Origin: Dasyornis broadbenti
Lineage: Eukaryota > Chordata > Aves > Passeriformes > Dasyornithidae
DNA length: 64,000 nt
NCBI GenBank assembly: GCA_013397935.1
Contig: VZRN01004661.1
Span: 305,291-369,290, forward strand
Reading direction: 5' to 3'
The position numbers were made by a program, and so were the translations under genes. The notes beneath the pieces were generated by a model that was not told the DNA's origin, did no database searches, and was given only the letters and a program-made list of their open reading frames with translations. Every line of letters starts with the position of its first letter. Positions within the stretch are counted from its first letter, which is position 1. This document shows positions 10,842 through 23,560 of the stretch, piece by piece.

Positions 10842-11319
10842 AGATGGAAAAGGAGAGAAACCCTTTAAGTACCCTGGGCCTGGGTTCCTTCAGTGTGCAG
10901 GCTGTAAATGTTTTACTTTGATTTGAGATACATGACAATAAATTAGGGGACATTTATCAAAGCTGCTTTGTTGCATTGCTGACAAAAGCTGCTTTTTGCA
11001 TAAATTACTGCATTATACAAATACACTTAGCAGGATCCTGTTTCTTTGATGTTAGTGGTGGAGATTTATGTCCAATGGAGTTTTTATTTATCTGCCCTGT
11101 TCACCTCAACAAGGGCAGGACATATTCCTCAATTAGTTCCATACCCCTAGAAATGACATATATATCTCACAACTAGAAGCAGAGAAATTGAAACTAAACA
11201 AAACAAAAAAGCACAAGTGCACTTTTTCTGGCAAGTCTAAACTACTGTACAGTGTAAAAAAAGTAAATATTGGGCTGGAGCTGTGGCTTTGAAATCTTTG
11301 TTCTCAGACTGCTTTGAAA
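10842..11319. other. Unassigned non-coding DNA
   Basis: AT-rich unique sequence, a 66-codon frame (10976-11176) without recognisable product, and no mobile element. Confidence 0.6.
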
Positions 11320-11640
11320 GCTATTTAAGTAAGCTAATTTTGACAAAACAATATTCCCTTTGCAGAAAAGCTTTTCTAGACTTCATTAACAGACTAAGTA
11401 AATATGAGTCCTTTTCAACAAATACTTGATAGCCGAATAAGTAGGTTAAAAGAATAGATTCCCTGGGCGGTAATCCTCTCTGGAACTGTATTTATGCTAA
11501 AATCTCTTCCGATGAATATCTAATAAACTGATGAAGGCCATCTTAGGCTAAATGGTGAATTAGGATGGTTAGAAAGGAACTTGTCAAATGAATAAATTGG
11601 CTAAACAGTTACACTACTTAAATGAATACAGAATCTCTTG
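11320..11640. promoter_or_regulatory. Candidate conserved non-coding element
   Basis: Unique AT-rich stretch with several CTAAT, TTCATTAA and TAATAAAC words and no repeats. CGG/CGA words survive at 11430-11520 in AT-rich surroundings. It looks enhancer-like; conservation is untested. Confidence 0.2.
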
Positions 11641-12557
11641 AACACCATTTCGGAGTGCTATTCTTCTGTCACTCACCATCTCCATACCTCATTCTACACG
11701 TAATTTATTTTGTTCCTGGGTCAGGGGTTCAAATGCAGCCCTATGTGGCCACTCGGAGCTGTGGTTTACAATGGCCTGAGACCATTCCAGAGAACCCTTT
11801 TCTCCCTCAGATCTCAAAAGTAAAAGAAATAAAAAGCAGAAATTTACTATTGCCCTCCTCTTTATATACATATTATATATTTATACATATATATATAATA
11901 TAGTGTGTGTATATGTATTATATATAGTGTATATATTGATACACATACGTAATGTTGCCTGTCAGTCTTTGGCACATTTTTTAATCAATACCAGAGTATC
12001 ACTGAGCCAGACCACAAAGAGGAGATGATCTGTACTGAGACTACTACTTACAGCCCCAAAGCTGTCAGGGCCTGTGTTAACTTTAAAGCTCTGCCAGTGA
12101 GGTGAAAGGGTTGATACTGAGAGGGCTGAATCTGCTCACACAGATGGTTTGGAGCATTGTCCTCCACACCCTTGGACAATCATTCCTCAAAACTAGAGAA
12201 AAGCCCCTACATCTCTGGAGCACTCCACTGAAGCTAAAAGGCTCATAAATGGCGTCTCTCATATTTCACACTTTCTTTACTGGCCTTTGCCAGGCCCCTT
12301 TTTGATCAAAATGTTTATGTCAGAAGGACTTTGAGCTTTTGCTCATTCTCGTCTATGAAGATATTGAAGGTTTTCAACTTATTATAAAAAACTTCTTTTC
12401 AAAAACAGTTATGATTTCATTAGCAAACTCTTATTGTGTTCGAAAGATGCTCTTACATATTAATAATTAGCGGTTTTTAACTGGATCACACCCTTTTTAA
12501 AAAAAAAAATTCTGGGAAAAGTTCTCTGTCCTCTCCCCTCCATCCACCCCTGGGATT
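11641..12557. other. Unassigned DNA around an AT microsatellite
   Basis: Apart from the TA/TG repeat at 11862-11950 the sequence is unique. The 93-codon frame at 11622-11903 runs into the microsatellite and is not a gene. Nothing else is supported. Confidence 0.6.
11862..11950. repeat. Imperfect TA/TG-rich microsatellite
   Basis: Alternating TA steps with TGTGTG and CATA interruptions. Clean alternation is broken in several places, suggesting an old repeat. Confidence 0.9.
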
Positions 12558-12619
12558 AAAAAAAAAAAAAANNNNNNNNNNNNNNNNNNNNNNNNNNNNN
12601 NNNNNAAAAAAAAAAAAAA
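12558..12619. other. Assembly gap inside a poly-A tract
   Basis: Adenines run from 12558 to 12571, then 34 undetermined bases (12572-12605), then adenines again to 12619. The assembler stopped in a homopolymer, so the true length is unknown. It might also hide a short retroposon with an A tail. Confidence 0.95.
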
Positions 12620-13549
12620 GAAGGGTATGATCCTTTGAACATTTCATGATGATAGAAAAACAATAAAATTATACAAAAATAGATTTTCATTATTCAGTCA
12701 GCTCTGGGGAACAGATTCCACACAGTGCATTTCAATGATCCCAGACAATAAATTACTATCATAATTTGTTCTTAAAGTCTATTTAATTGACTTACTTAGA
12801 CACCTGTTCAGCAGAATTACCATGAAAACAGTGGTTTTGCTGAATTTCTGAGTGCCAGCCTTTCATCCTTCATCCTGCCTCCTTCACCCCACAAAGTACT
12901 GAGCAATGCTTAGCACAGATTTAAAAATAGTGGCATAGCCATGCAACACATATTTTAACTAATCAGGAAGGAACTGCAAAGTTACAACAATGCTATGCTA
13001 ATCGAGGCATTTACTCACTGTCAGCTCTGCCTGTTCCTGGGTGAGTGTCAATTTGTCACATCCCACTGCACATATAATAACAGGGGGAAAAGGTAAAGAA
13101 TGATATGCATGTTTAATGTATGTAAATAGAGAGATGAATGCTACACTCCCCTCTAGCTGAATTATATCAGCCCATTTCACATTAATAAATTCCACAAAAA
13201 GGAGTAAAACTGTGAGAGGAAATTCAGCCACAGACTTTGAAACTGCTGTCCATTCTTTCAAAAAAAAAAAAAAAAAAAAAATTAAAAATAAAGACTAAGA
13301 AAGCAGAGTTAAAGGCATGAACTTCCATTTAGTGACACTCACCACATTAAAAGAAAAAGTTATAAGGCACTGGGGCACCCTTTGTTGCCTGCCGTGAGTC
13401 AGATTGCTTTCCAAGAGACCAGTGCAAAGTCTTTTTGCAGAACAGCAGATTCTGAGAAGGAGAGGGGTTCAGCAGTAGAGCATAATTAGCACTCTCTAAA
13501 ACTGGAGCTACAGTGTAAACAGCTCGAGTCTTCACTGCACAAAGCAAAC
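12620..13549. other. Unassigned non-coding DNA
   Basis: AT-rich and unique except for the A22 run. Minus frames at 13261-12998 (87 codons) and 13547-13347 (66 codons) are unrecognised. Confidence 0.6.
13260..13281. repeat. A22 homopolymer
   Basis: Twenty-two adenines. No AATAAA lies 10-30 bases upstream and the preceding DNA resembles no transcript I know, so a retrocopy tail is not supported. Confidence 0.9.
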
Positions 13550-14880
13550 AAACAATCCCAGCTGAGAATTCCCTGGCAGGAACCGAGCAAATACAGCCCT
13601 CGCTGCTGACTGCTGTTATTGCTATGGTTGCTTAATCTAAACAGACAGCAGCATGTAAAAATGTAAATATTTGATATTTGTTAATACAGTCCTAAGTTAT
13701 TGCTCTGGCCGGCTGGTTGGGTTCCATGAATTGGGATCCTCTGTGCAACTTGCTCGTCATACTTTTCAGCAGAGGAGTATTTTTAAGAAGCCATTATCTA
13801 AACTGCTGATGTAATAAGGCACCAGTATACGAAATACACTTAATAACTCAACTTTAGTTATTTATTGTGAACGAGGGTGCATTCTCCTTGATTCCATTTC
13901 CCAGCGAAATATAAGTGGACCTTTCATCATGAGTGCTTGAATTTATGGCAAGCAGACCAAGTGACATTAAGAAAGCCACACAATCCCTTCATTCAGGCTT
14001 TAATAAGGAAGCCAAGGAAAAATTATCCAAGCTGGTTTGCGGGTGACAGCACAAGAACTTTTTGGAGTCAGAAAGTTAGCACGGAGGCTCCCTGTCAGCC
14101 CATTAAAAAGCAAGGTTGGCATTCCCAGATATTGGAACCATGTGTGCAGAGGAATTTTTCTTCTGGTAAGACATTCCAAATATTGTCCCAGAGCCAAACA
14201 CTTCGGTGTTAGACTAATTTAAGCAGTATGTTGGAATCAGCTCTCAGGACTTTGATCATATGGAGATCGTTTGTTACAAATTGAACTAACCCAGTCTCTA
14301 TTTCTGGTGGATCAGAACTATGGATTTGTTGAATTAAATGCCTCATTTAATGCAGTTTGCACATGAAAAGAAAGCTGCACTCAGGAATCTGATAGTGAAT
14401 TTTTCACCTAACCAACAGGTCTACTTTTTTATTACTTTTAAACCTAATCCATACTCAGTCCACACTGTTCTTAATAAGCCCGAGGCTGTTTGGAGTGAAG
14501 GTTTAAATCAGCTCGTATGTTATGGAGGGAAAGCATCACTGAATTATCAAACCGTGTAATAAGGAACACATTTGAATCCAATTCTAGAAATAATTTTATG
14601 AGGAAAAATAAATTAGTCCTCGGTTGTTATTTACCATCCAAATAGCTCAGTGCTCTTTCATGACAGCAGTGGACAGAGAGCTGAAAAATGATTTTGCAGA
14701 CATACAATTTTCTCCCTGCTTCTCATTGCTATCCCCATTTTCGCAGCTGAACTATTGTGAGGGTTAAAAGTGCACAAAATAAAGCATTTCCACATATGGC
14801 TGCACTTTCTTTTCATTTCTTGAAGTTATAATGTCTTTAACTGTTGATAATGATATTATAAACTGTCATTTAGTGCATTT
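13550..14880. promoter_or_regulatory. Best candidate regulatory block (conserved element cluster)
   Basis: About 1.3 kb of complex unique sequence with no homopolymer longer than a few bases, no microsatellite and no mobile element, in contrast to its flanks. It is dense in homeodomain-type words (TTAATAAC, TAATAAGG, GAATTATC, TAATTTAAG). It includes an inverted repeat ATTAAATG/CATTTAAT with a 3-base spacer (14333-14351), of the sort bound by homeodomain dimers, and a GCTATGGTTGC word (13620-13630) loosely like half an RFX site. CpGs are retained at 13865-14095. Frames of 91, 65, 61 and 73 codons across it are unrelated to each other and unrecognised. I read it as several adjacent enhancer-like elements; alignment to other vertebrates would decide. 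Confidence 0.35.
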
Positions 14881-16026
14881 TGAGTATGTTAAATACATGA
14901 ACCAAAGATGTGTGGTTCCAGCTGGACCCTGATCAGAAACACTGAGATCTGATTCACTAAAACTGCAGATAGCAACCTGCAGAGCTTGTGAGGAGCCTTG
15001 CAGAACAGTTACAATAGTAATAGAATAAAATAATTGATTAAAATAAAAGAACCTGACAGCAATAATTTCTCCAGGAGAGGGATGAAACTGAGAAATGGGT
15101 ACCCAAGTGATATCTAATGGAAGAGTCATTGGCATGCTGCTACACAGTGGACTGACACAGGCCTTGAGTATATCACAACTCTCTGCCTTGGGGAAGTCAG
15201 GATTTACACCGTTTTCAACACATTTTCATCTGGAGTCTCACACAAAATAAAAGCAGGAACACCAGCAATTCCCAGGGACCCTTTCTTTCGGTCCCTTGGG
15301 AATCTGCACAACAGAGTTGACGTGGAAGGAAATGGGAACGCTGATTTCTGCCCAGAAGGGGCAAAATGAATCTCTCCAACCTCATGGCTTTGAAAGGACC
15401 CTACAGCCAAGTTGAAAACTTCTGATATATGGATATCATTTTTAAAGACATCTTACTATTTTACTGATTTAGCTAAGTGATAATATGCTGTGGTATAAAT
15501 AGCCTCAGCCCCTTGGTGCTGTTACGGGCATATCTGGCCGCTGCAGCTGGAAAAGGAATGAACCAAAAACCCAAAAAGGTGAAATCGCTGTCCACATGTG
15601 AGCCCTGAGCAAGAACTGTCAAGACCTTTATTGGGTCCCAGAAGACAAGAACAGAAAATTGTGACATGGAAATAATATGGTAATTCCCTAAGCCTGAGCA
15701 GCGCAAGATCAAGCCCCAGTTTATGCTGATCATGGTGCTCCTGTGGCATTAAGCACCAAGAAAACCATCCTGAGCCTCCACTGGCCTTACCCAGGCCACA
15801 GGGAGGATGCTGGGCAGGGGAGGGAAGCAATAAGGGTGTTGTGCACTCCAAATCCCATCCTGGGGCGAGGGGAGTGGGAAGGGTCTCCCATGGATCTTTC
15901 TTTCCAGCTCTCATTGAGTGCACAGAGCAGAGTTCATCTTTCATAAAGAAAAGGGAAACTGTTCCTTTAGGGACAAAAAACCCTGAAACAACACAAAACA
16001 ACAGTTATCTAGCAGATACTGATTTA
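14881..16026. other. Unassigned non-coding DNA
   Basis: A minus-strand frame of 159 codons (16001 down to 15522) overlaps another of 86 codons and a plus frame; none is recognisable. Local GC is higher at 15750-15900, which lengthens chance frames. No mobile element is seen. Confidence 0.6.
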
Positions 16027-16058
16027 TACACACTCACACACATTTATATATATATTTT
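16027..16058. repeat. CA/TA microsatellite
   Basis: ACACAC units pass into TATATA, with small interruptions. Confidence 0.8.
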
Positions 16059-18041
16059 ATTGGCAAATAAAGAAAGATCAGATCTTTAATGAAAGCAGGA
16101 TGGGTTTAGGAGGTGAACTTGAGCTGAACTCCCCAGATTTTCATGGAACTTCAATTAAAAGGGTTTCAGAGGAGTTGCTGAAAGCCAAGCACTTGCCATT
16201 GAAAGCTTAATTTAAAACGAGAAGCATTTTTACACCACATTTCTCAGTGAAATTCTATCCCTGATCCTCATTATATACTTTTTTCTCAAACAATATAGTT
16301 GACTTTTTTTTCAGATAAACCATGTGACAATGTATATAAATTTTATCCTCAGGTATTTTGACCAGTGCACACATAGTGGCTACAGTGACAAAAGAAACCA
16401 TCATTATTGTGCAGAGAATTACCTTCTCCACTCTAAAACTAGTGGTGAAATTTCAGTCAGAACTTGTTGTCATGTAAGGAGTTAGACATCCGGTAACTGC
16501 TAGAGACTAGCGGAAAATGTGGTTTGGGGGAAAGGAGTGAAATCTAACTTCAGAAAACAAAACAGAAGAAAATACTTAAAAATAAAGATGGTGGTTTAAT
16601 TTCTGCTTACCAGCCTAGTCTCCTTCAATCCCAGGAATACATGGTTAATATAGAGCCTCACTTTAGGGCCCTTTGAATACCAGTGGAGTCATACAACTCA
16701 GTCTTTGAGCTTTGCCTTCAAAACCTATCCCTTCCTTGACCGGATACACTACAATTCAATCTGAATGTCAGCTTCTGGGTGTGGAAAGGGGGCACTAACA
16801 GTGTTTGAAGAGCGACCAAAACAGACATGGATCCTGGAGTTTCAATGGCTTGAAAGCATTAAGCAAAATTATCTTGCTTTAACCAGGTACCAGGAAATAA
16901 GTAACTTTGAAAACCATTTAAATAAATAATACTTTACTCTGTAATGAAACATGATGGAATTGAAATTATTGTGAAACTGTTGTAAGTAATGATGGGGGGA
17001 GGTGTGCCTAAAATAACAAACTCCTGCACTGTGTCAGGGACACAGTTACCAAGACAAACTTTATGTGCTGCGGGGCGGAACCTCTCCTTCTACCCAAGCT
17101 ATCTGCAGTGCAATTGAATAATAACAGATCTGCAAACCGTAGCTGAGCTCTTGGAGCTGACATGTCAGACACTGTAGTTTCATGGTCTTACATGCAAATG
17201 GCAACAAGAAATAGACTGAAAGGCCTTGTTCCAATTAAAACATTAATTTCACATTCTTCTTCTAGTTTTCATTTTCCTATGATCATTTCTTCTGTCCTCA
17301 CGGTAGGCCAAAGACTTCTAACTCACTTAAGAAAAGGCAAAACCAAATTGTTCTCAAAGGCTCTCCAGTCCCCTTCCTGGAAGCTTTGTGAGGAGGCTCA
17401 AGAGCACGTCTCTCTTCTTTCACTCTTTTGGGAGATCATTTGTGTCCTGGTACCTTCTTTGTCCTCATTGTGTTCAACAGCTGTGAGGAGTAAACTCCAA
17501 AATTGTGTTTTCGCAGTCTGGGAGATGAACTGAAAGTTCAGATTGCCAAACGTGGATGTCAGGAAAGTTAGAGTGCTGGATTGTCTCTCACAGGGCTGAA
17601 ACATCGTCTTAAAATTGTGCAAATACTCAGAATATTCAATTTTTCATTGTTCATCCCCCAGGAGAGCCTCCTCGTTTATTCCACAGAGGTGGATCCTGCC
17701 TGGTTAAACTTCAGTGTGAGACGATCAGGCAGCAGCCAGGCTTTTCCAGGTCAGAATTGTGTCACTTGGCTGGTGATTACTGCGAAGCTCCTACCAGAGC
17801 CTAGAGTTGCAGGGCTTCCTGTTAATGTTCAGAGTCATTTGAGCATGGCCAGATATCCAGCAGGACAAGGCTCTGCAGAGGGGCACGGCTGAAGCTTTGC
17901 TGGGTTCGCCAAAGTACTCAGTTTCTGCTGGCTGGATGTCTTCAATGGAGCAGGAGTTGGGTACTGGGGATGGACAGGCAGCATCTCCTCCCACCTGCAC
18001 ACTGTCCAACAACCCCTGCAGAGTGGTGGGACACCAAATCC
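16059..18041. other. Unassigned non-coding DNA
   Basis: Unique AT-rich sequence, then a slightly GC-richer part after 17000. Plus frames of 123 codons (17162-17533) and 103 codons (17581-17892) and minus frames up to 112 codons are unrecognised. A pyrimidine run ending CCCCCAG at 17656-17662 resembles a weak splice acceptor, with no convincing exon after it. Confidence 0.6.
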
Positions 18042-18074
18042 CACACACACATATATATTATTATATCTTATATT
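18042..18074. repeat. CA/TA microsatellite
   Basis: CACACACACA followed by TATATATTATTATAT. Confidence 0.85.
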
Positions 18075-19738
18075 AGTATGCATTATGTCTTGTATTCTAC
18101 ATATTTTATAATATTTCAAATCAAGATATTTCACGTTGGTACCAGAGACCCACCAGTGGGATTGACACACCACTGAACCATGGACTAGGACAAGCTTTTC
18201 ATATAGAAATGGATAACCTGGTGTGAGTTACAGGAAAGAGCTTGTGAGCTGGTACGTCACCCTCTGCCTGCTGCACAGACCAGAGCTAACACCAGCTAAA
18301 CCAGGCTGCTCCCAAGATCTCCAGCATCTCACAGAAAGTGACAACTTTCCAGTTGGCGTTTTCAGCCTGCTACAGTGCAGCATGGGGAAAATCAGAGCAG
18401 ATTTTTCTCTCTGCTCATACCTTCCATTCACATAGTTTCCTATTTTACAAAGAGACAGATGCTATTTAAAATGCCAGATCCATTAAATCTTTTGTTTTCT
18501 GTAAATAAGAAGAAAATGGTTGCTCGTGGTTTTATGGGAAGCCATCAATCTTTCCCAAAGTGAGTTACTGTATGGGAGAAAATAAACATCGCTGTGTATG
18601 TAAAGCAGAGCAGAAAGGCTGCAGTCATGGGCAAAGCACTGCTTTCTTCAGCAGTAGCAACATATTAAAGACAAATGTAGTCCACTGAAAGTGACATAAA
18701 TAAGTGGATTTCCCCTCTGAAACATTGTTTTTAGCAAGAGAAGCTTTTAATCCCCTTAAGTTCATTTCTAATCTGTCTTGGAAGTGCTTGTCTAAAGAAT
18801 ATTACATTGATATAAAGGATTTAATTTATGAAAACTAAACAGCAGCCAGCACACTACTAAAGAATATCTTGTACGCAGTACTCTCCCAAATGAATAAAGC
18901 TGCTACAGGTAGAAAAAAAAAACCTGCACAAACACATGGCACAGCATTCATTAAAAATTCACACATTATGTTCCTGCGCTCTCTTGCTCGCTGTGCTTTT
19001 CCCAATAAAGCAAACACTTTCGAATTCATAATACCCCTTTATCCCATGTGCACGAATGACCTCCTCTCCTTTATGCACCTAGCAAATGAACGAGTACAAA
19101 AGGGAATAGAGTAAGCAGAAAACTAAACATGCCCTCTCCTACCCAAGAGCATAAAGAGAGGGCAAGCAGAGGTTCTCTGAAGGGTTTAGAGCAGCCTTGA
19201 CCAAGATGCCAGTGCTCCCATCAGTTTTGGCCAGCGCGTGCTATGTAGGCAGCATCAATTATACAGTTTGTCAATCAATTAATTTTAAGGGCTCTTTCTT
19301 AGAATAGCAACTGAAGAAAACAAAAGCTGCCTTCAAACTACATTTAAATCACTTGTTAAACACAGATTTGGCAGACTGTTTAATAGTCAGCAAGAAGCCA
19401 ACTATCAAATGACAAAATGGCCTTTTTTCTCTTTCTGAGGGTATGAAAATATCTCTGTTTCTAGCAGCCCACCTTGAGATATCTCCCTGGTTTCTCCATG
19501 AGTCCTTTTAATATGTAAAGTGGTGTCCAAACACAACAGTGTCAAACAAGGCCCCAGAGATCTTTTAATCCTGCACCCTAATCATGGAAACACTTGCAGA
19601 AATTTTCTGAAAATGAGTAACCAACTGTCGTAAGGGAAGATTTAGTCCACAAGGAACAACCTTCACCTTCAAAAATGTAGTTACATATAGGGCCTCTATT
19701 CTGAATTTTGCAGGTCAATATAGTATAGGTCTCCAGGC
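18075..19738. other. Unassigned non-coding DNA
   Basis: Unique sequence with short unrecognised frames (longest 81 codons). The part at 18770-19110 is AT-rich and complex and might be regulatory; this is a weak impression. Confidence 0.55.
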
Positions 19739-19754
19739 TTTTTTTTTTTTTTTT
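19739..19754. repeat. T16 homopolymer
   Basis: Sixteen thymines followed by CTCTCT. Confidence 0.9.
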
Positions 19755-20224
19755 CTCTCTTGACAACAGAGACATTATTTATTGGGAAAATTCTGCTCTG
19801 CTATGGCACAGTGTGTGTGCTGTGACTCATCTTACATTACACCCATTGATTCCTTCTGAAGTCACAACGGAAGCTCACTGTTACAAGTGAGATCAGTATT
19901 TGGTCACACATTGTTATCGCACTGGATCTTAGATGATATTGCACATGACACGGTTTCCATTCATTTCAATTATGGCCAGCAGCCATCCTGCCTCCATTTC
20001 GAGCCCACATAGCTTAAGTCAAATGGGGTCAGGATTGGTCAGTGCTGGAAGGCGTCCAAAGAAAACCATGAGGCAGGCAGAGGTATTATTCAGGGATTAA
20101 AATTTAAACCTGCAGAGAAACATGTTCCTGAGGAGTCAGTCTCGTAGTAGGTGCTTTCTGTGAGGCAGTCTTGGGGTGATGCTGATGCTGACAAAACAGA
20201 GCCCTCCCCAGCCAGGGAGAGGGG

Positions 20225-20239
20225 AAAAAAAAAAAAAAA
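20225..20239. repeat. A15 homopolymer
   Basis: Fifteen adenines after GGGG. Confidence 0.9.
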
Positions 20240-21688
20240 GAGATAGCAAGCCATGCTGGCTTTTATCCTACTACAAGATACCAAAGGGAAGTGATTCTCA
20301 TACTCTTACCTACACACAGCCATGGCAGTTCTAGCAGCATGGACACAGTGTGGTGTGAGAAGAAGGGGGACTGATTTTCCTGATCTCTTGCAAAATAAAA
20401 AAATGTCCATGAAACCGGGGGGCTATCACAGGAAACCATTTTTCACTGGGTGTCATATACATGCAAAGTTTCACTCAATAGCAACAGCAATGACAAAAAT
20501 GTTTGTCTTTAAGGAAAAAATTAATTAGCATCAAAAGTAAAGTCCTCTGCCTAATAGGAAATCCCTTTTATTCCCTGCTTTCTTCCCACCATTTTAGATG
20601 GTGCTGTAGCACAGTCAAGTGGTACTTACTGACAATTTTATCTTGGGTAAAAGTCCATGAAAACATTAAAGCATGAACAAGTCATCAAGTCAGTTTATGA
20701 ATCAATATACAGATTTCCTCCATGCCCATAGCTGATTTCCATAACCATGAGCGTGCTGAAATCCTGTCTAGATGCCAAATCAATTTTTCTTATATATGAA
20801 CATCGTAGCTACTTGAGAAAGGGAATCTGTGCCAAAAACCTCACGCTCTTAACTAATTATTTCTGTGACTCCCTCCTTGCAAAGCACAATGATTGCCACA
20901 TAAATACACACAACATTTATTGGGAACAGGCACACTTCCCACAGGTTCAGCCTGAGTGCAGCAACATCCCTGAAAAGCTCATCTTCCCAAAATGTGCAGC
21001 CAGCCTTTATCACAAGAAATAGTTCTGCCTTTCCCAGGACTTTTTTTGCTGTGAAATACTCAAGCACTTATCATCTCAGGCAGGGAAGCCAGGAGGATAT
21101 GGAAATTCCCAGCTCTCCATAGATGCATCCTGCAGACACAACTGCTGTCTGGCATTTGCTTTCACTGGTCATTGCTCCTGGTCTTGCCCAGTGTCATTGC
21201 AGAGCTGCTGCCTGTGAGATGAGAGCAATACTTTATGTAAATAATGTCCAAGTAGAGGAACTAATCATTTATGCAGGCTGTTCTGAAAGTAAAAGCAAAC
21301 AGCATTTGGCAGGGAAAACTATTAATGAGAGGGTCATCAGGGGATTCATTCTGCTAACCACATGGAGATTTGCAGGGCATTTCCTTGTGAGGCATCTCAG
21401 AGCAGATGTTGTGCAAGTACCACTGATGTGGAGCAGGAGAAAAGTGGGGTTAAGGTTCCATAGCAATGCTAATGGCCAAGTAGAAGGAAGACAAGAGGCT
21501 ACCAAGACAGCAGGGCTGAGGAGATGTGGGCTGGTATCGACAGGCTGAAAGTAGGCTGATGTAATGAACTCCCATTGCACAACAGGGACTGCACTGGGGT
21601 AGGTAATGGTTGTGTCTTGGCTCCATCCTCCAGTTGTTTTTGGGTTTTCTGGCCTTCAGGCACCATTATGCTCCTGTGAGGGTGTAAA

Positions 21689-21705
21689 TGTGTGTATGTG
21701 TGTGT
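21689..21705. repeat. Short TG microsatellite
   Basis: TG alternation with one TA interruption. Confidence 0.8.
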
Positions 21706-23279
21706 AAGCATGAGGAGCTTGCCTAAACTAACCCTTGTCTTTCATAAGTGGCTTCTGTCGATGAAAAAAAGCGGACACAGAAGAAGAAAAAAATCCCTCC
21801 CTTGTGTTCCACATTAATATATGTTTTTGCTGAATTAACTGCTGGCCCCTGCCATCCCACCATCCACAGTCTGAGCTCTTGGCTACCGTTCCCCATGTAC
21901 TTCCTGTGAGAAAGAATGCGTTTTCACCATTTCAAACACTAGCAGTAATAAGAAAAGGAAATGCCCTACTCAAACATCTTCCAAATTGCTACATACGTAA
22001 GTTACAAATTAAATATATTATGCAAAAATCTGAATCACTCATATAAAGCAAGAGGACAGACTGCATTCCAGGCTGACTGGTGATATGATAGGTATCTGAG
22101 GAAGGTCTGAGGGAAAACTGCTTCCTTCATTAATAAGGTCTGGAGCACTTGTGCAGTGTCCTTCAACAATGCATTCACAGGAGAGGATACCAGTGGAAGG
22201 TTGACACTGGGTGCTGAATTCACTGTCTGAGCCAGGACAGGAGCCCAAGTTTCCCAAACATTTGGGAGCAGCCTGCCACTGTACCACAGCCATGAGAAAA
22301 AGCTCTGGGCATCGAAGCACTAATTCTGTGGTACCTTCTGGTGCTCCGTGGCCTTGAACCACCACCCAGGTTGGTACCCTGAGTTCTGATCTGTCTCTGA
22401 GGATTTGTCTATGTGTCAACCGGCACTTTCATGCTCTCTCATAATTTATAGTTACATTTACTTCACTGATGAGAAACCTCTGTCCCCTGTGCTGATCCTC
22501 CAGCAGGCACAGGATGCTGCCAGGCAGGTGCTGCACACTAGAGATTATCACTCTCCCTCCCTGCCCTGACCCAGCTGAGCCATGGCACAGGAAATGCCAC
22601 AGCCATCACACACCACAAAGCCAAGATTCTCCAGACTCCTGTCAGGGTGAGAACAGGAAAAGTGGGTTTTGAGCTAGTGCTCTCTGCTGCAGTGAGACTG
22701 AGCCTTTCTCAGAGGTCCCATGGAAACTGCCCATGATCCCTGGCTTGTAACACTCACAGACAGCAATGCTGCAGGCAGGCTGCATCTCACCCAGCAGAGA
22801 CCTTTTTAAACCCTTTGTTTCAGATCAAGTACATACGGTTCCAAGCTCTGTACATCAACCCATGGCACCTCTGAGAAGGAAATAATCCAGTAATTGCTCC
22901 CAACACACGGGTAGTGTCACTTTGCAACATCATCTTGCTATTAGCAAATATAAACTAAATGCCTAAGTAGAAGACAAGGGCAAAGCCTGCTTGTGTAACA
23001 GATCCATAGCTTTTCTGGGTACCTGGTGCATCAGTGTCCTAATCAGCATCCCAATGATTCTGGTGTAGTCTAATGGCCAGTTCTCGGTCTAATGGCGTTA
23101 GAGCTGCAGAACTGAAACATTTACTGTGACTCAGAACTCACTGTATTCTACCTCTGTCCCGTAGTTTATATAAGGAGATCATAACCTCCTCCGGCACCAT
23201 AAATAACCATGCCTCTGCAGCAGCAGAGCCAGGCGCAACGGACAAAATCATCAAAATTGCTAACCAAACAAGCAGAAGG

Positions 23280-23560
23280 AGTTATTAATGAGTGCTTAGG
23301 CTTCCACATGTTTATTTTCAATGATTTCCACTGTGAGCACTGCCTTAGCTCTCCCAAAGAGCCAGGACACTGATTGTGCTCTCATTAAACAATGCCCTGT
23401 CATCAAGCCGAGACGCTGGATAAAATGCATGATTATTAATCCCTTCAACATAATTACAGACGACAAGAAAGAAAGAGGGGAGACCGCACCAGTGGAACAA
23501 CTTTGCTCACAAGAAGAGAGAACAAACAAGTATGATTGCAGATGTTATAAATGTTTCTAA
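23280..23560. promoter_or_regulatory. Candidate conserved non-coding element
   Basis: Complex unique sequence containing ATGCATGATTATTAATCCC (23426-23444), which carries paired ATTA-type homeodomain words, and GACACTGATTGTGCTCTCATTA upstream. There are no repeats. It is fully spanned by a 77-codon minus and a 79-codon plus frame, neither recognisable. Confidence 0.25.

Larger units (their letters stand above)
19755..23279. other. Unassigned non-coding DNA
   Basis: Contains an A15 run (20225-20239), a TG-rich repeat (21689-21705) and a GC-richer part (22480-22800). Overlapping frames of 141 codons (21123-21548, plus), 103 codons (21580-21269, minus) and 126 codons (22419-22039, minus) have no recognisable domains. 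A near-repeat GTCTAATGGC occurs twice within 30 bases (23067-23095). No mobile element is recognised. Confidence 0.55.

Noticed and set aside
13260..13281. Poly-A tail of a processed retrocopy
   Set aside because: No polyadenylation signal at the expected distance and no recognisable transcript sequence upstream.
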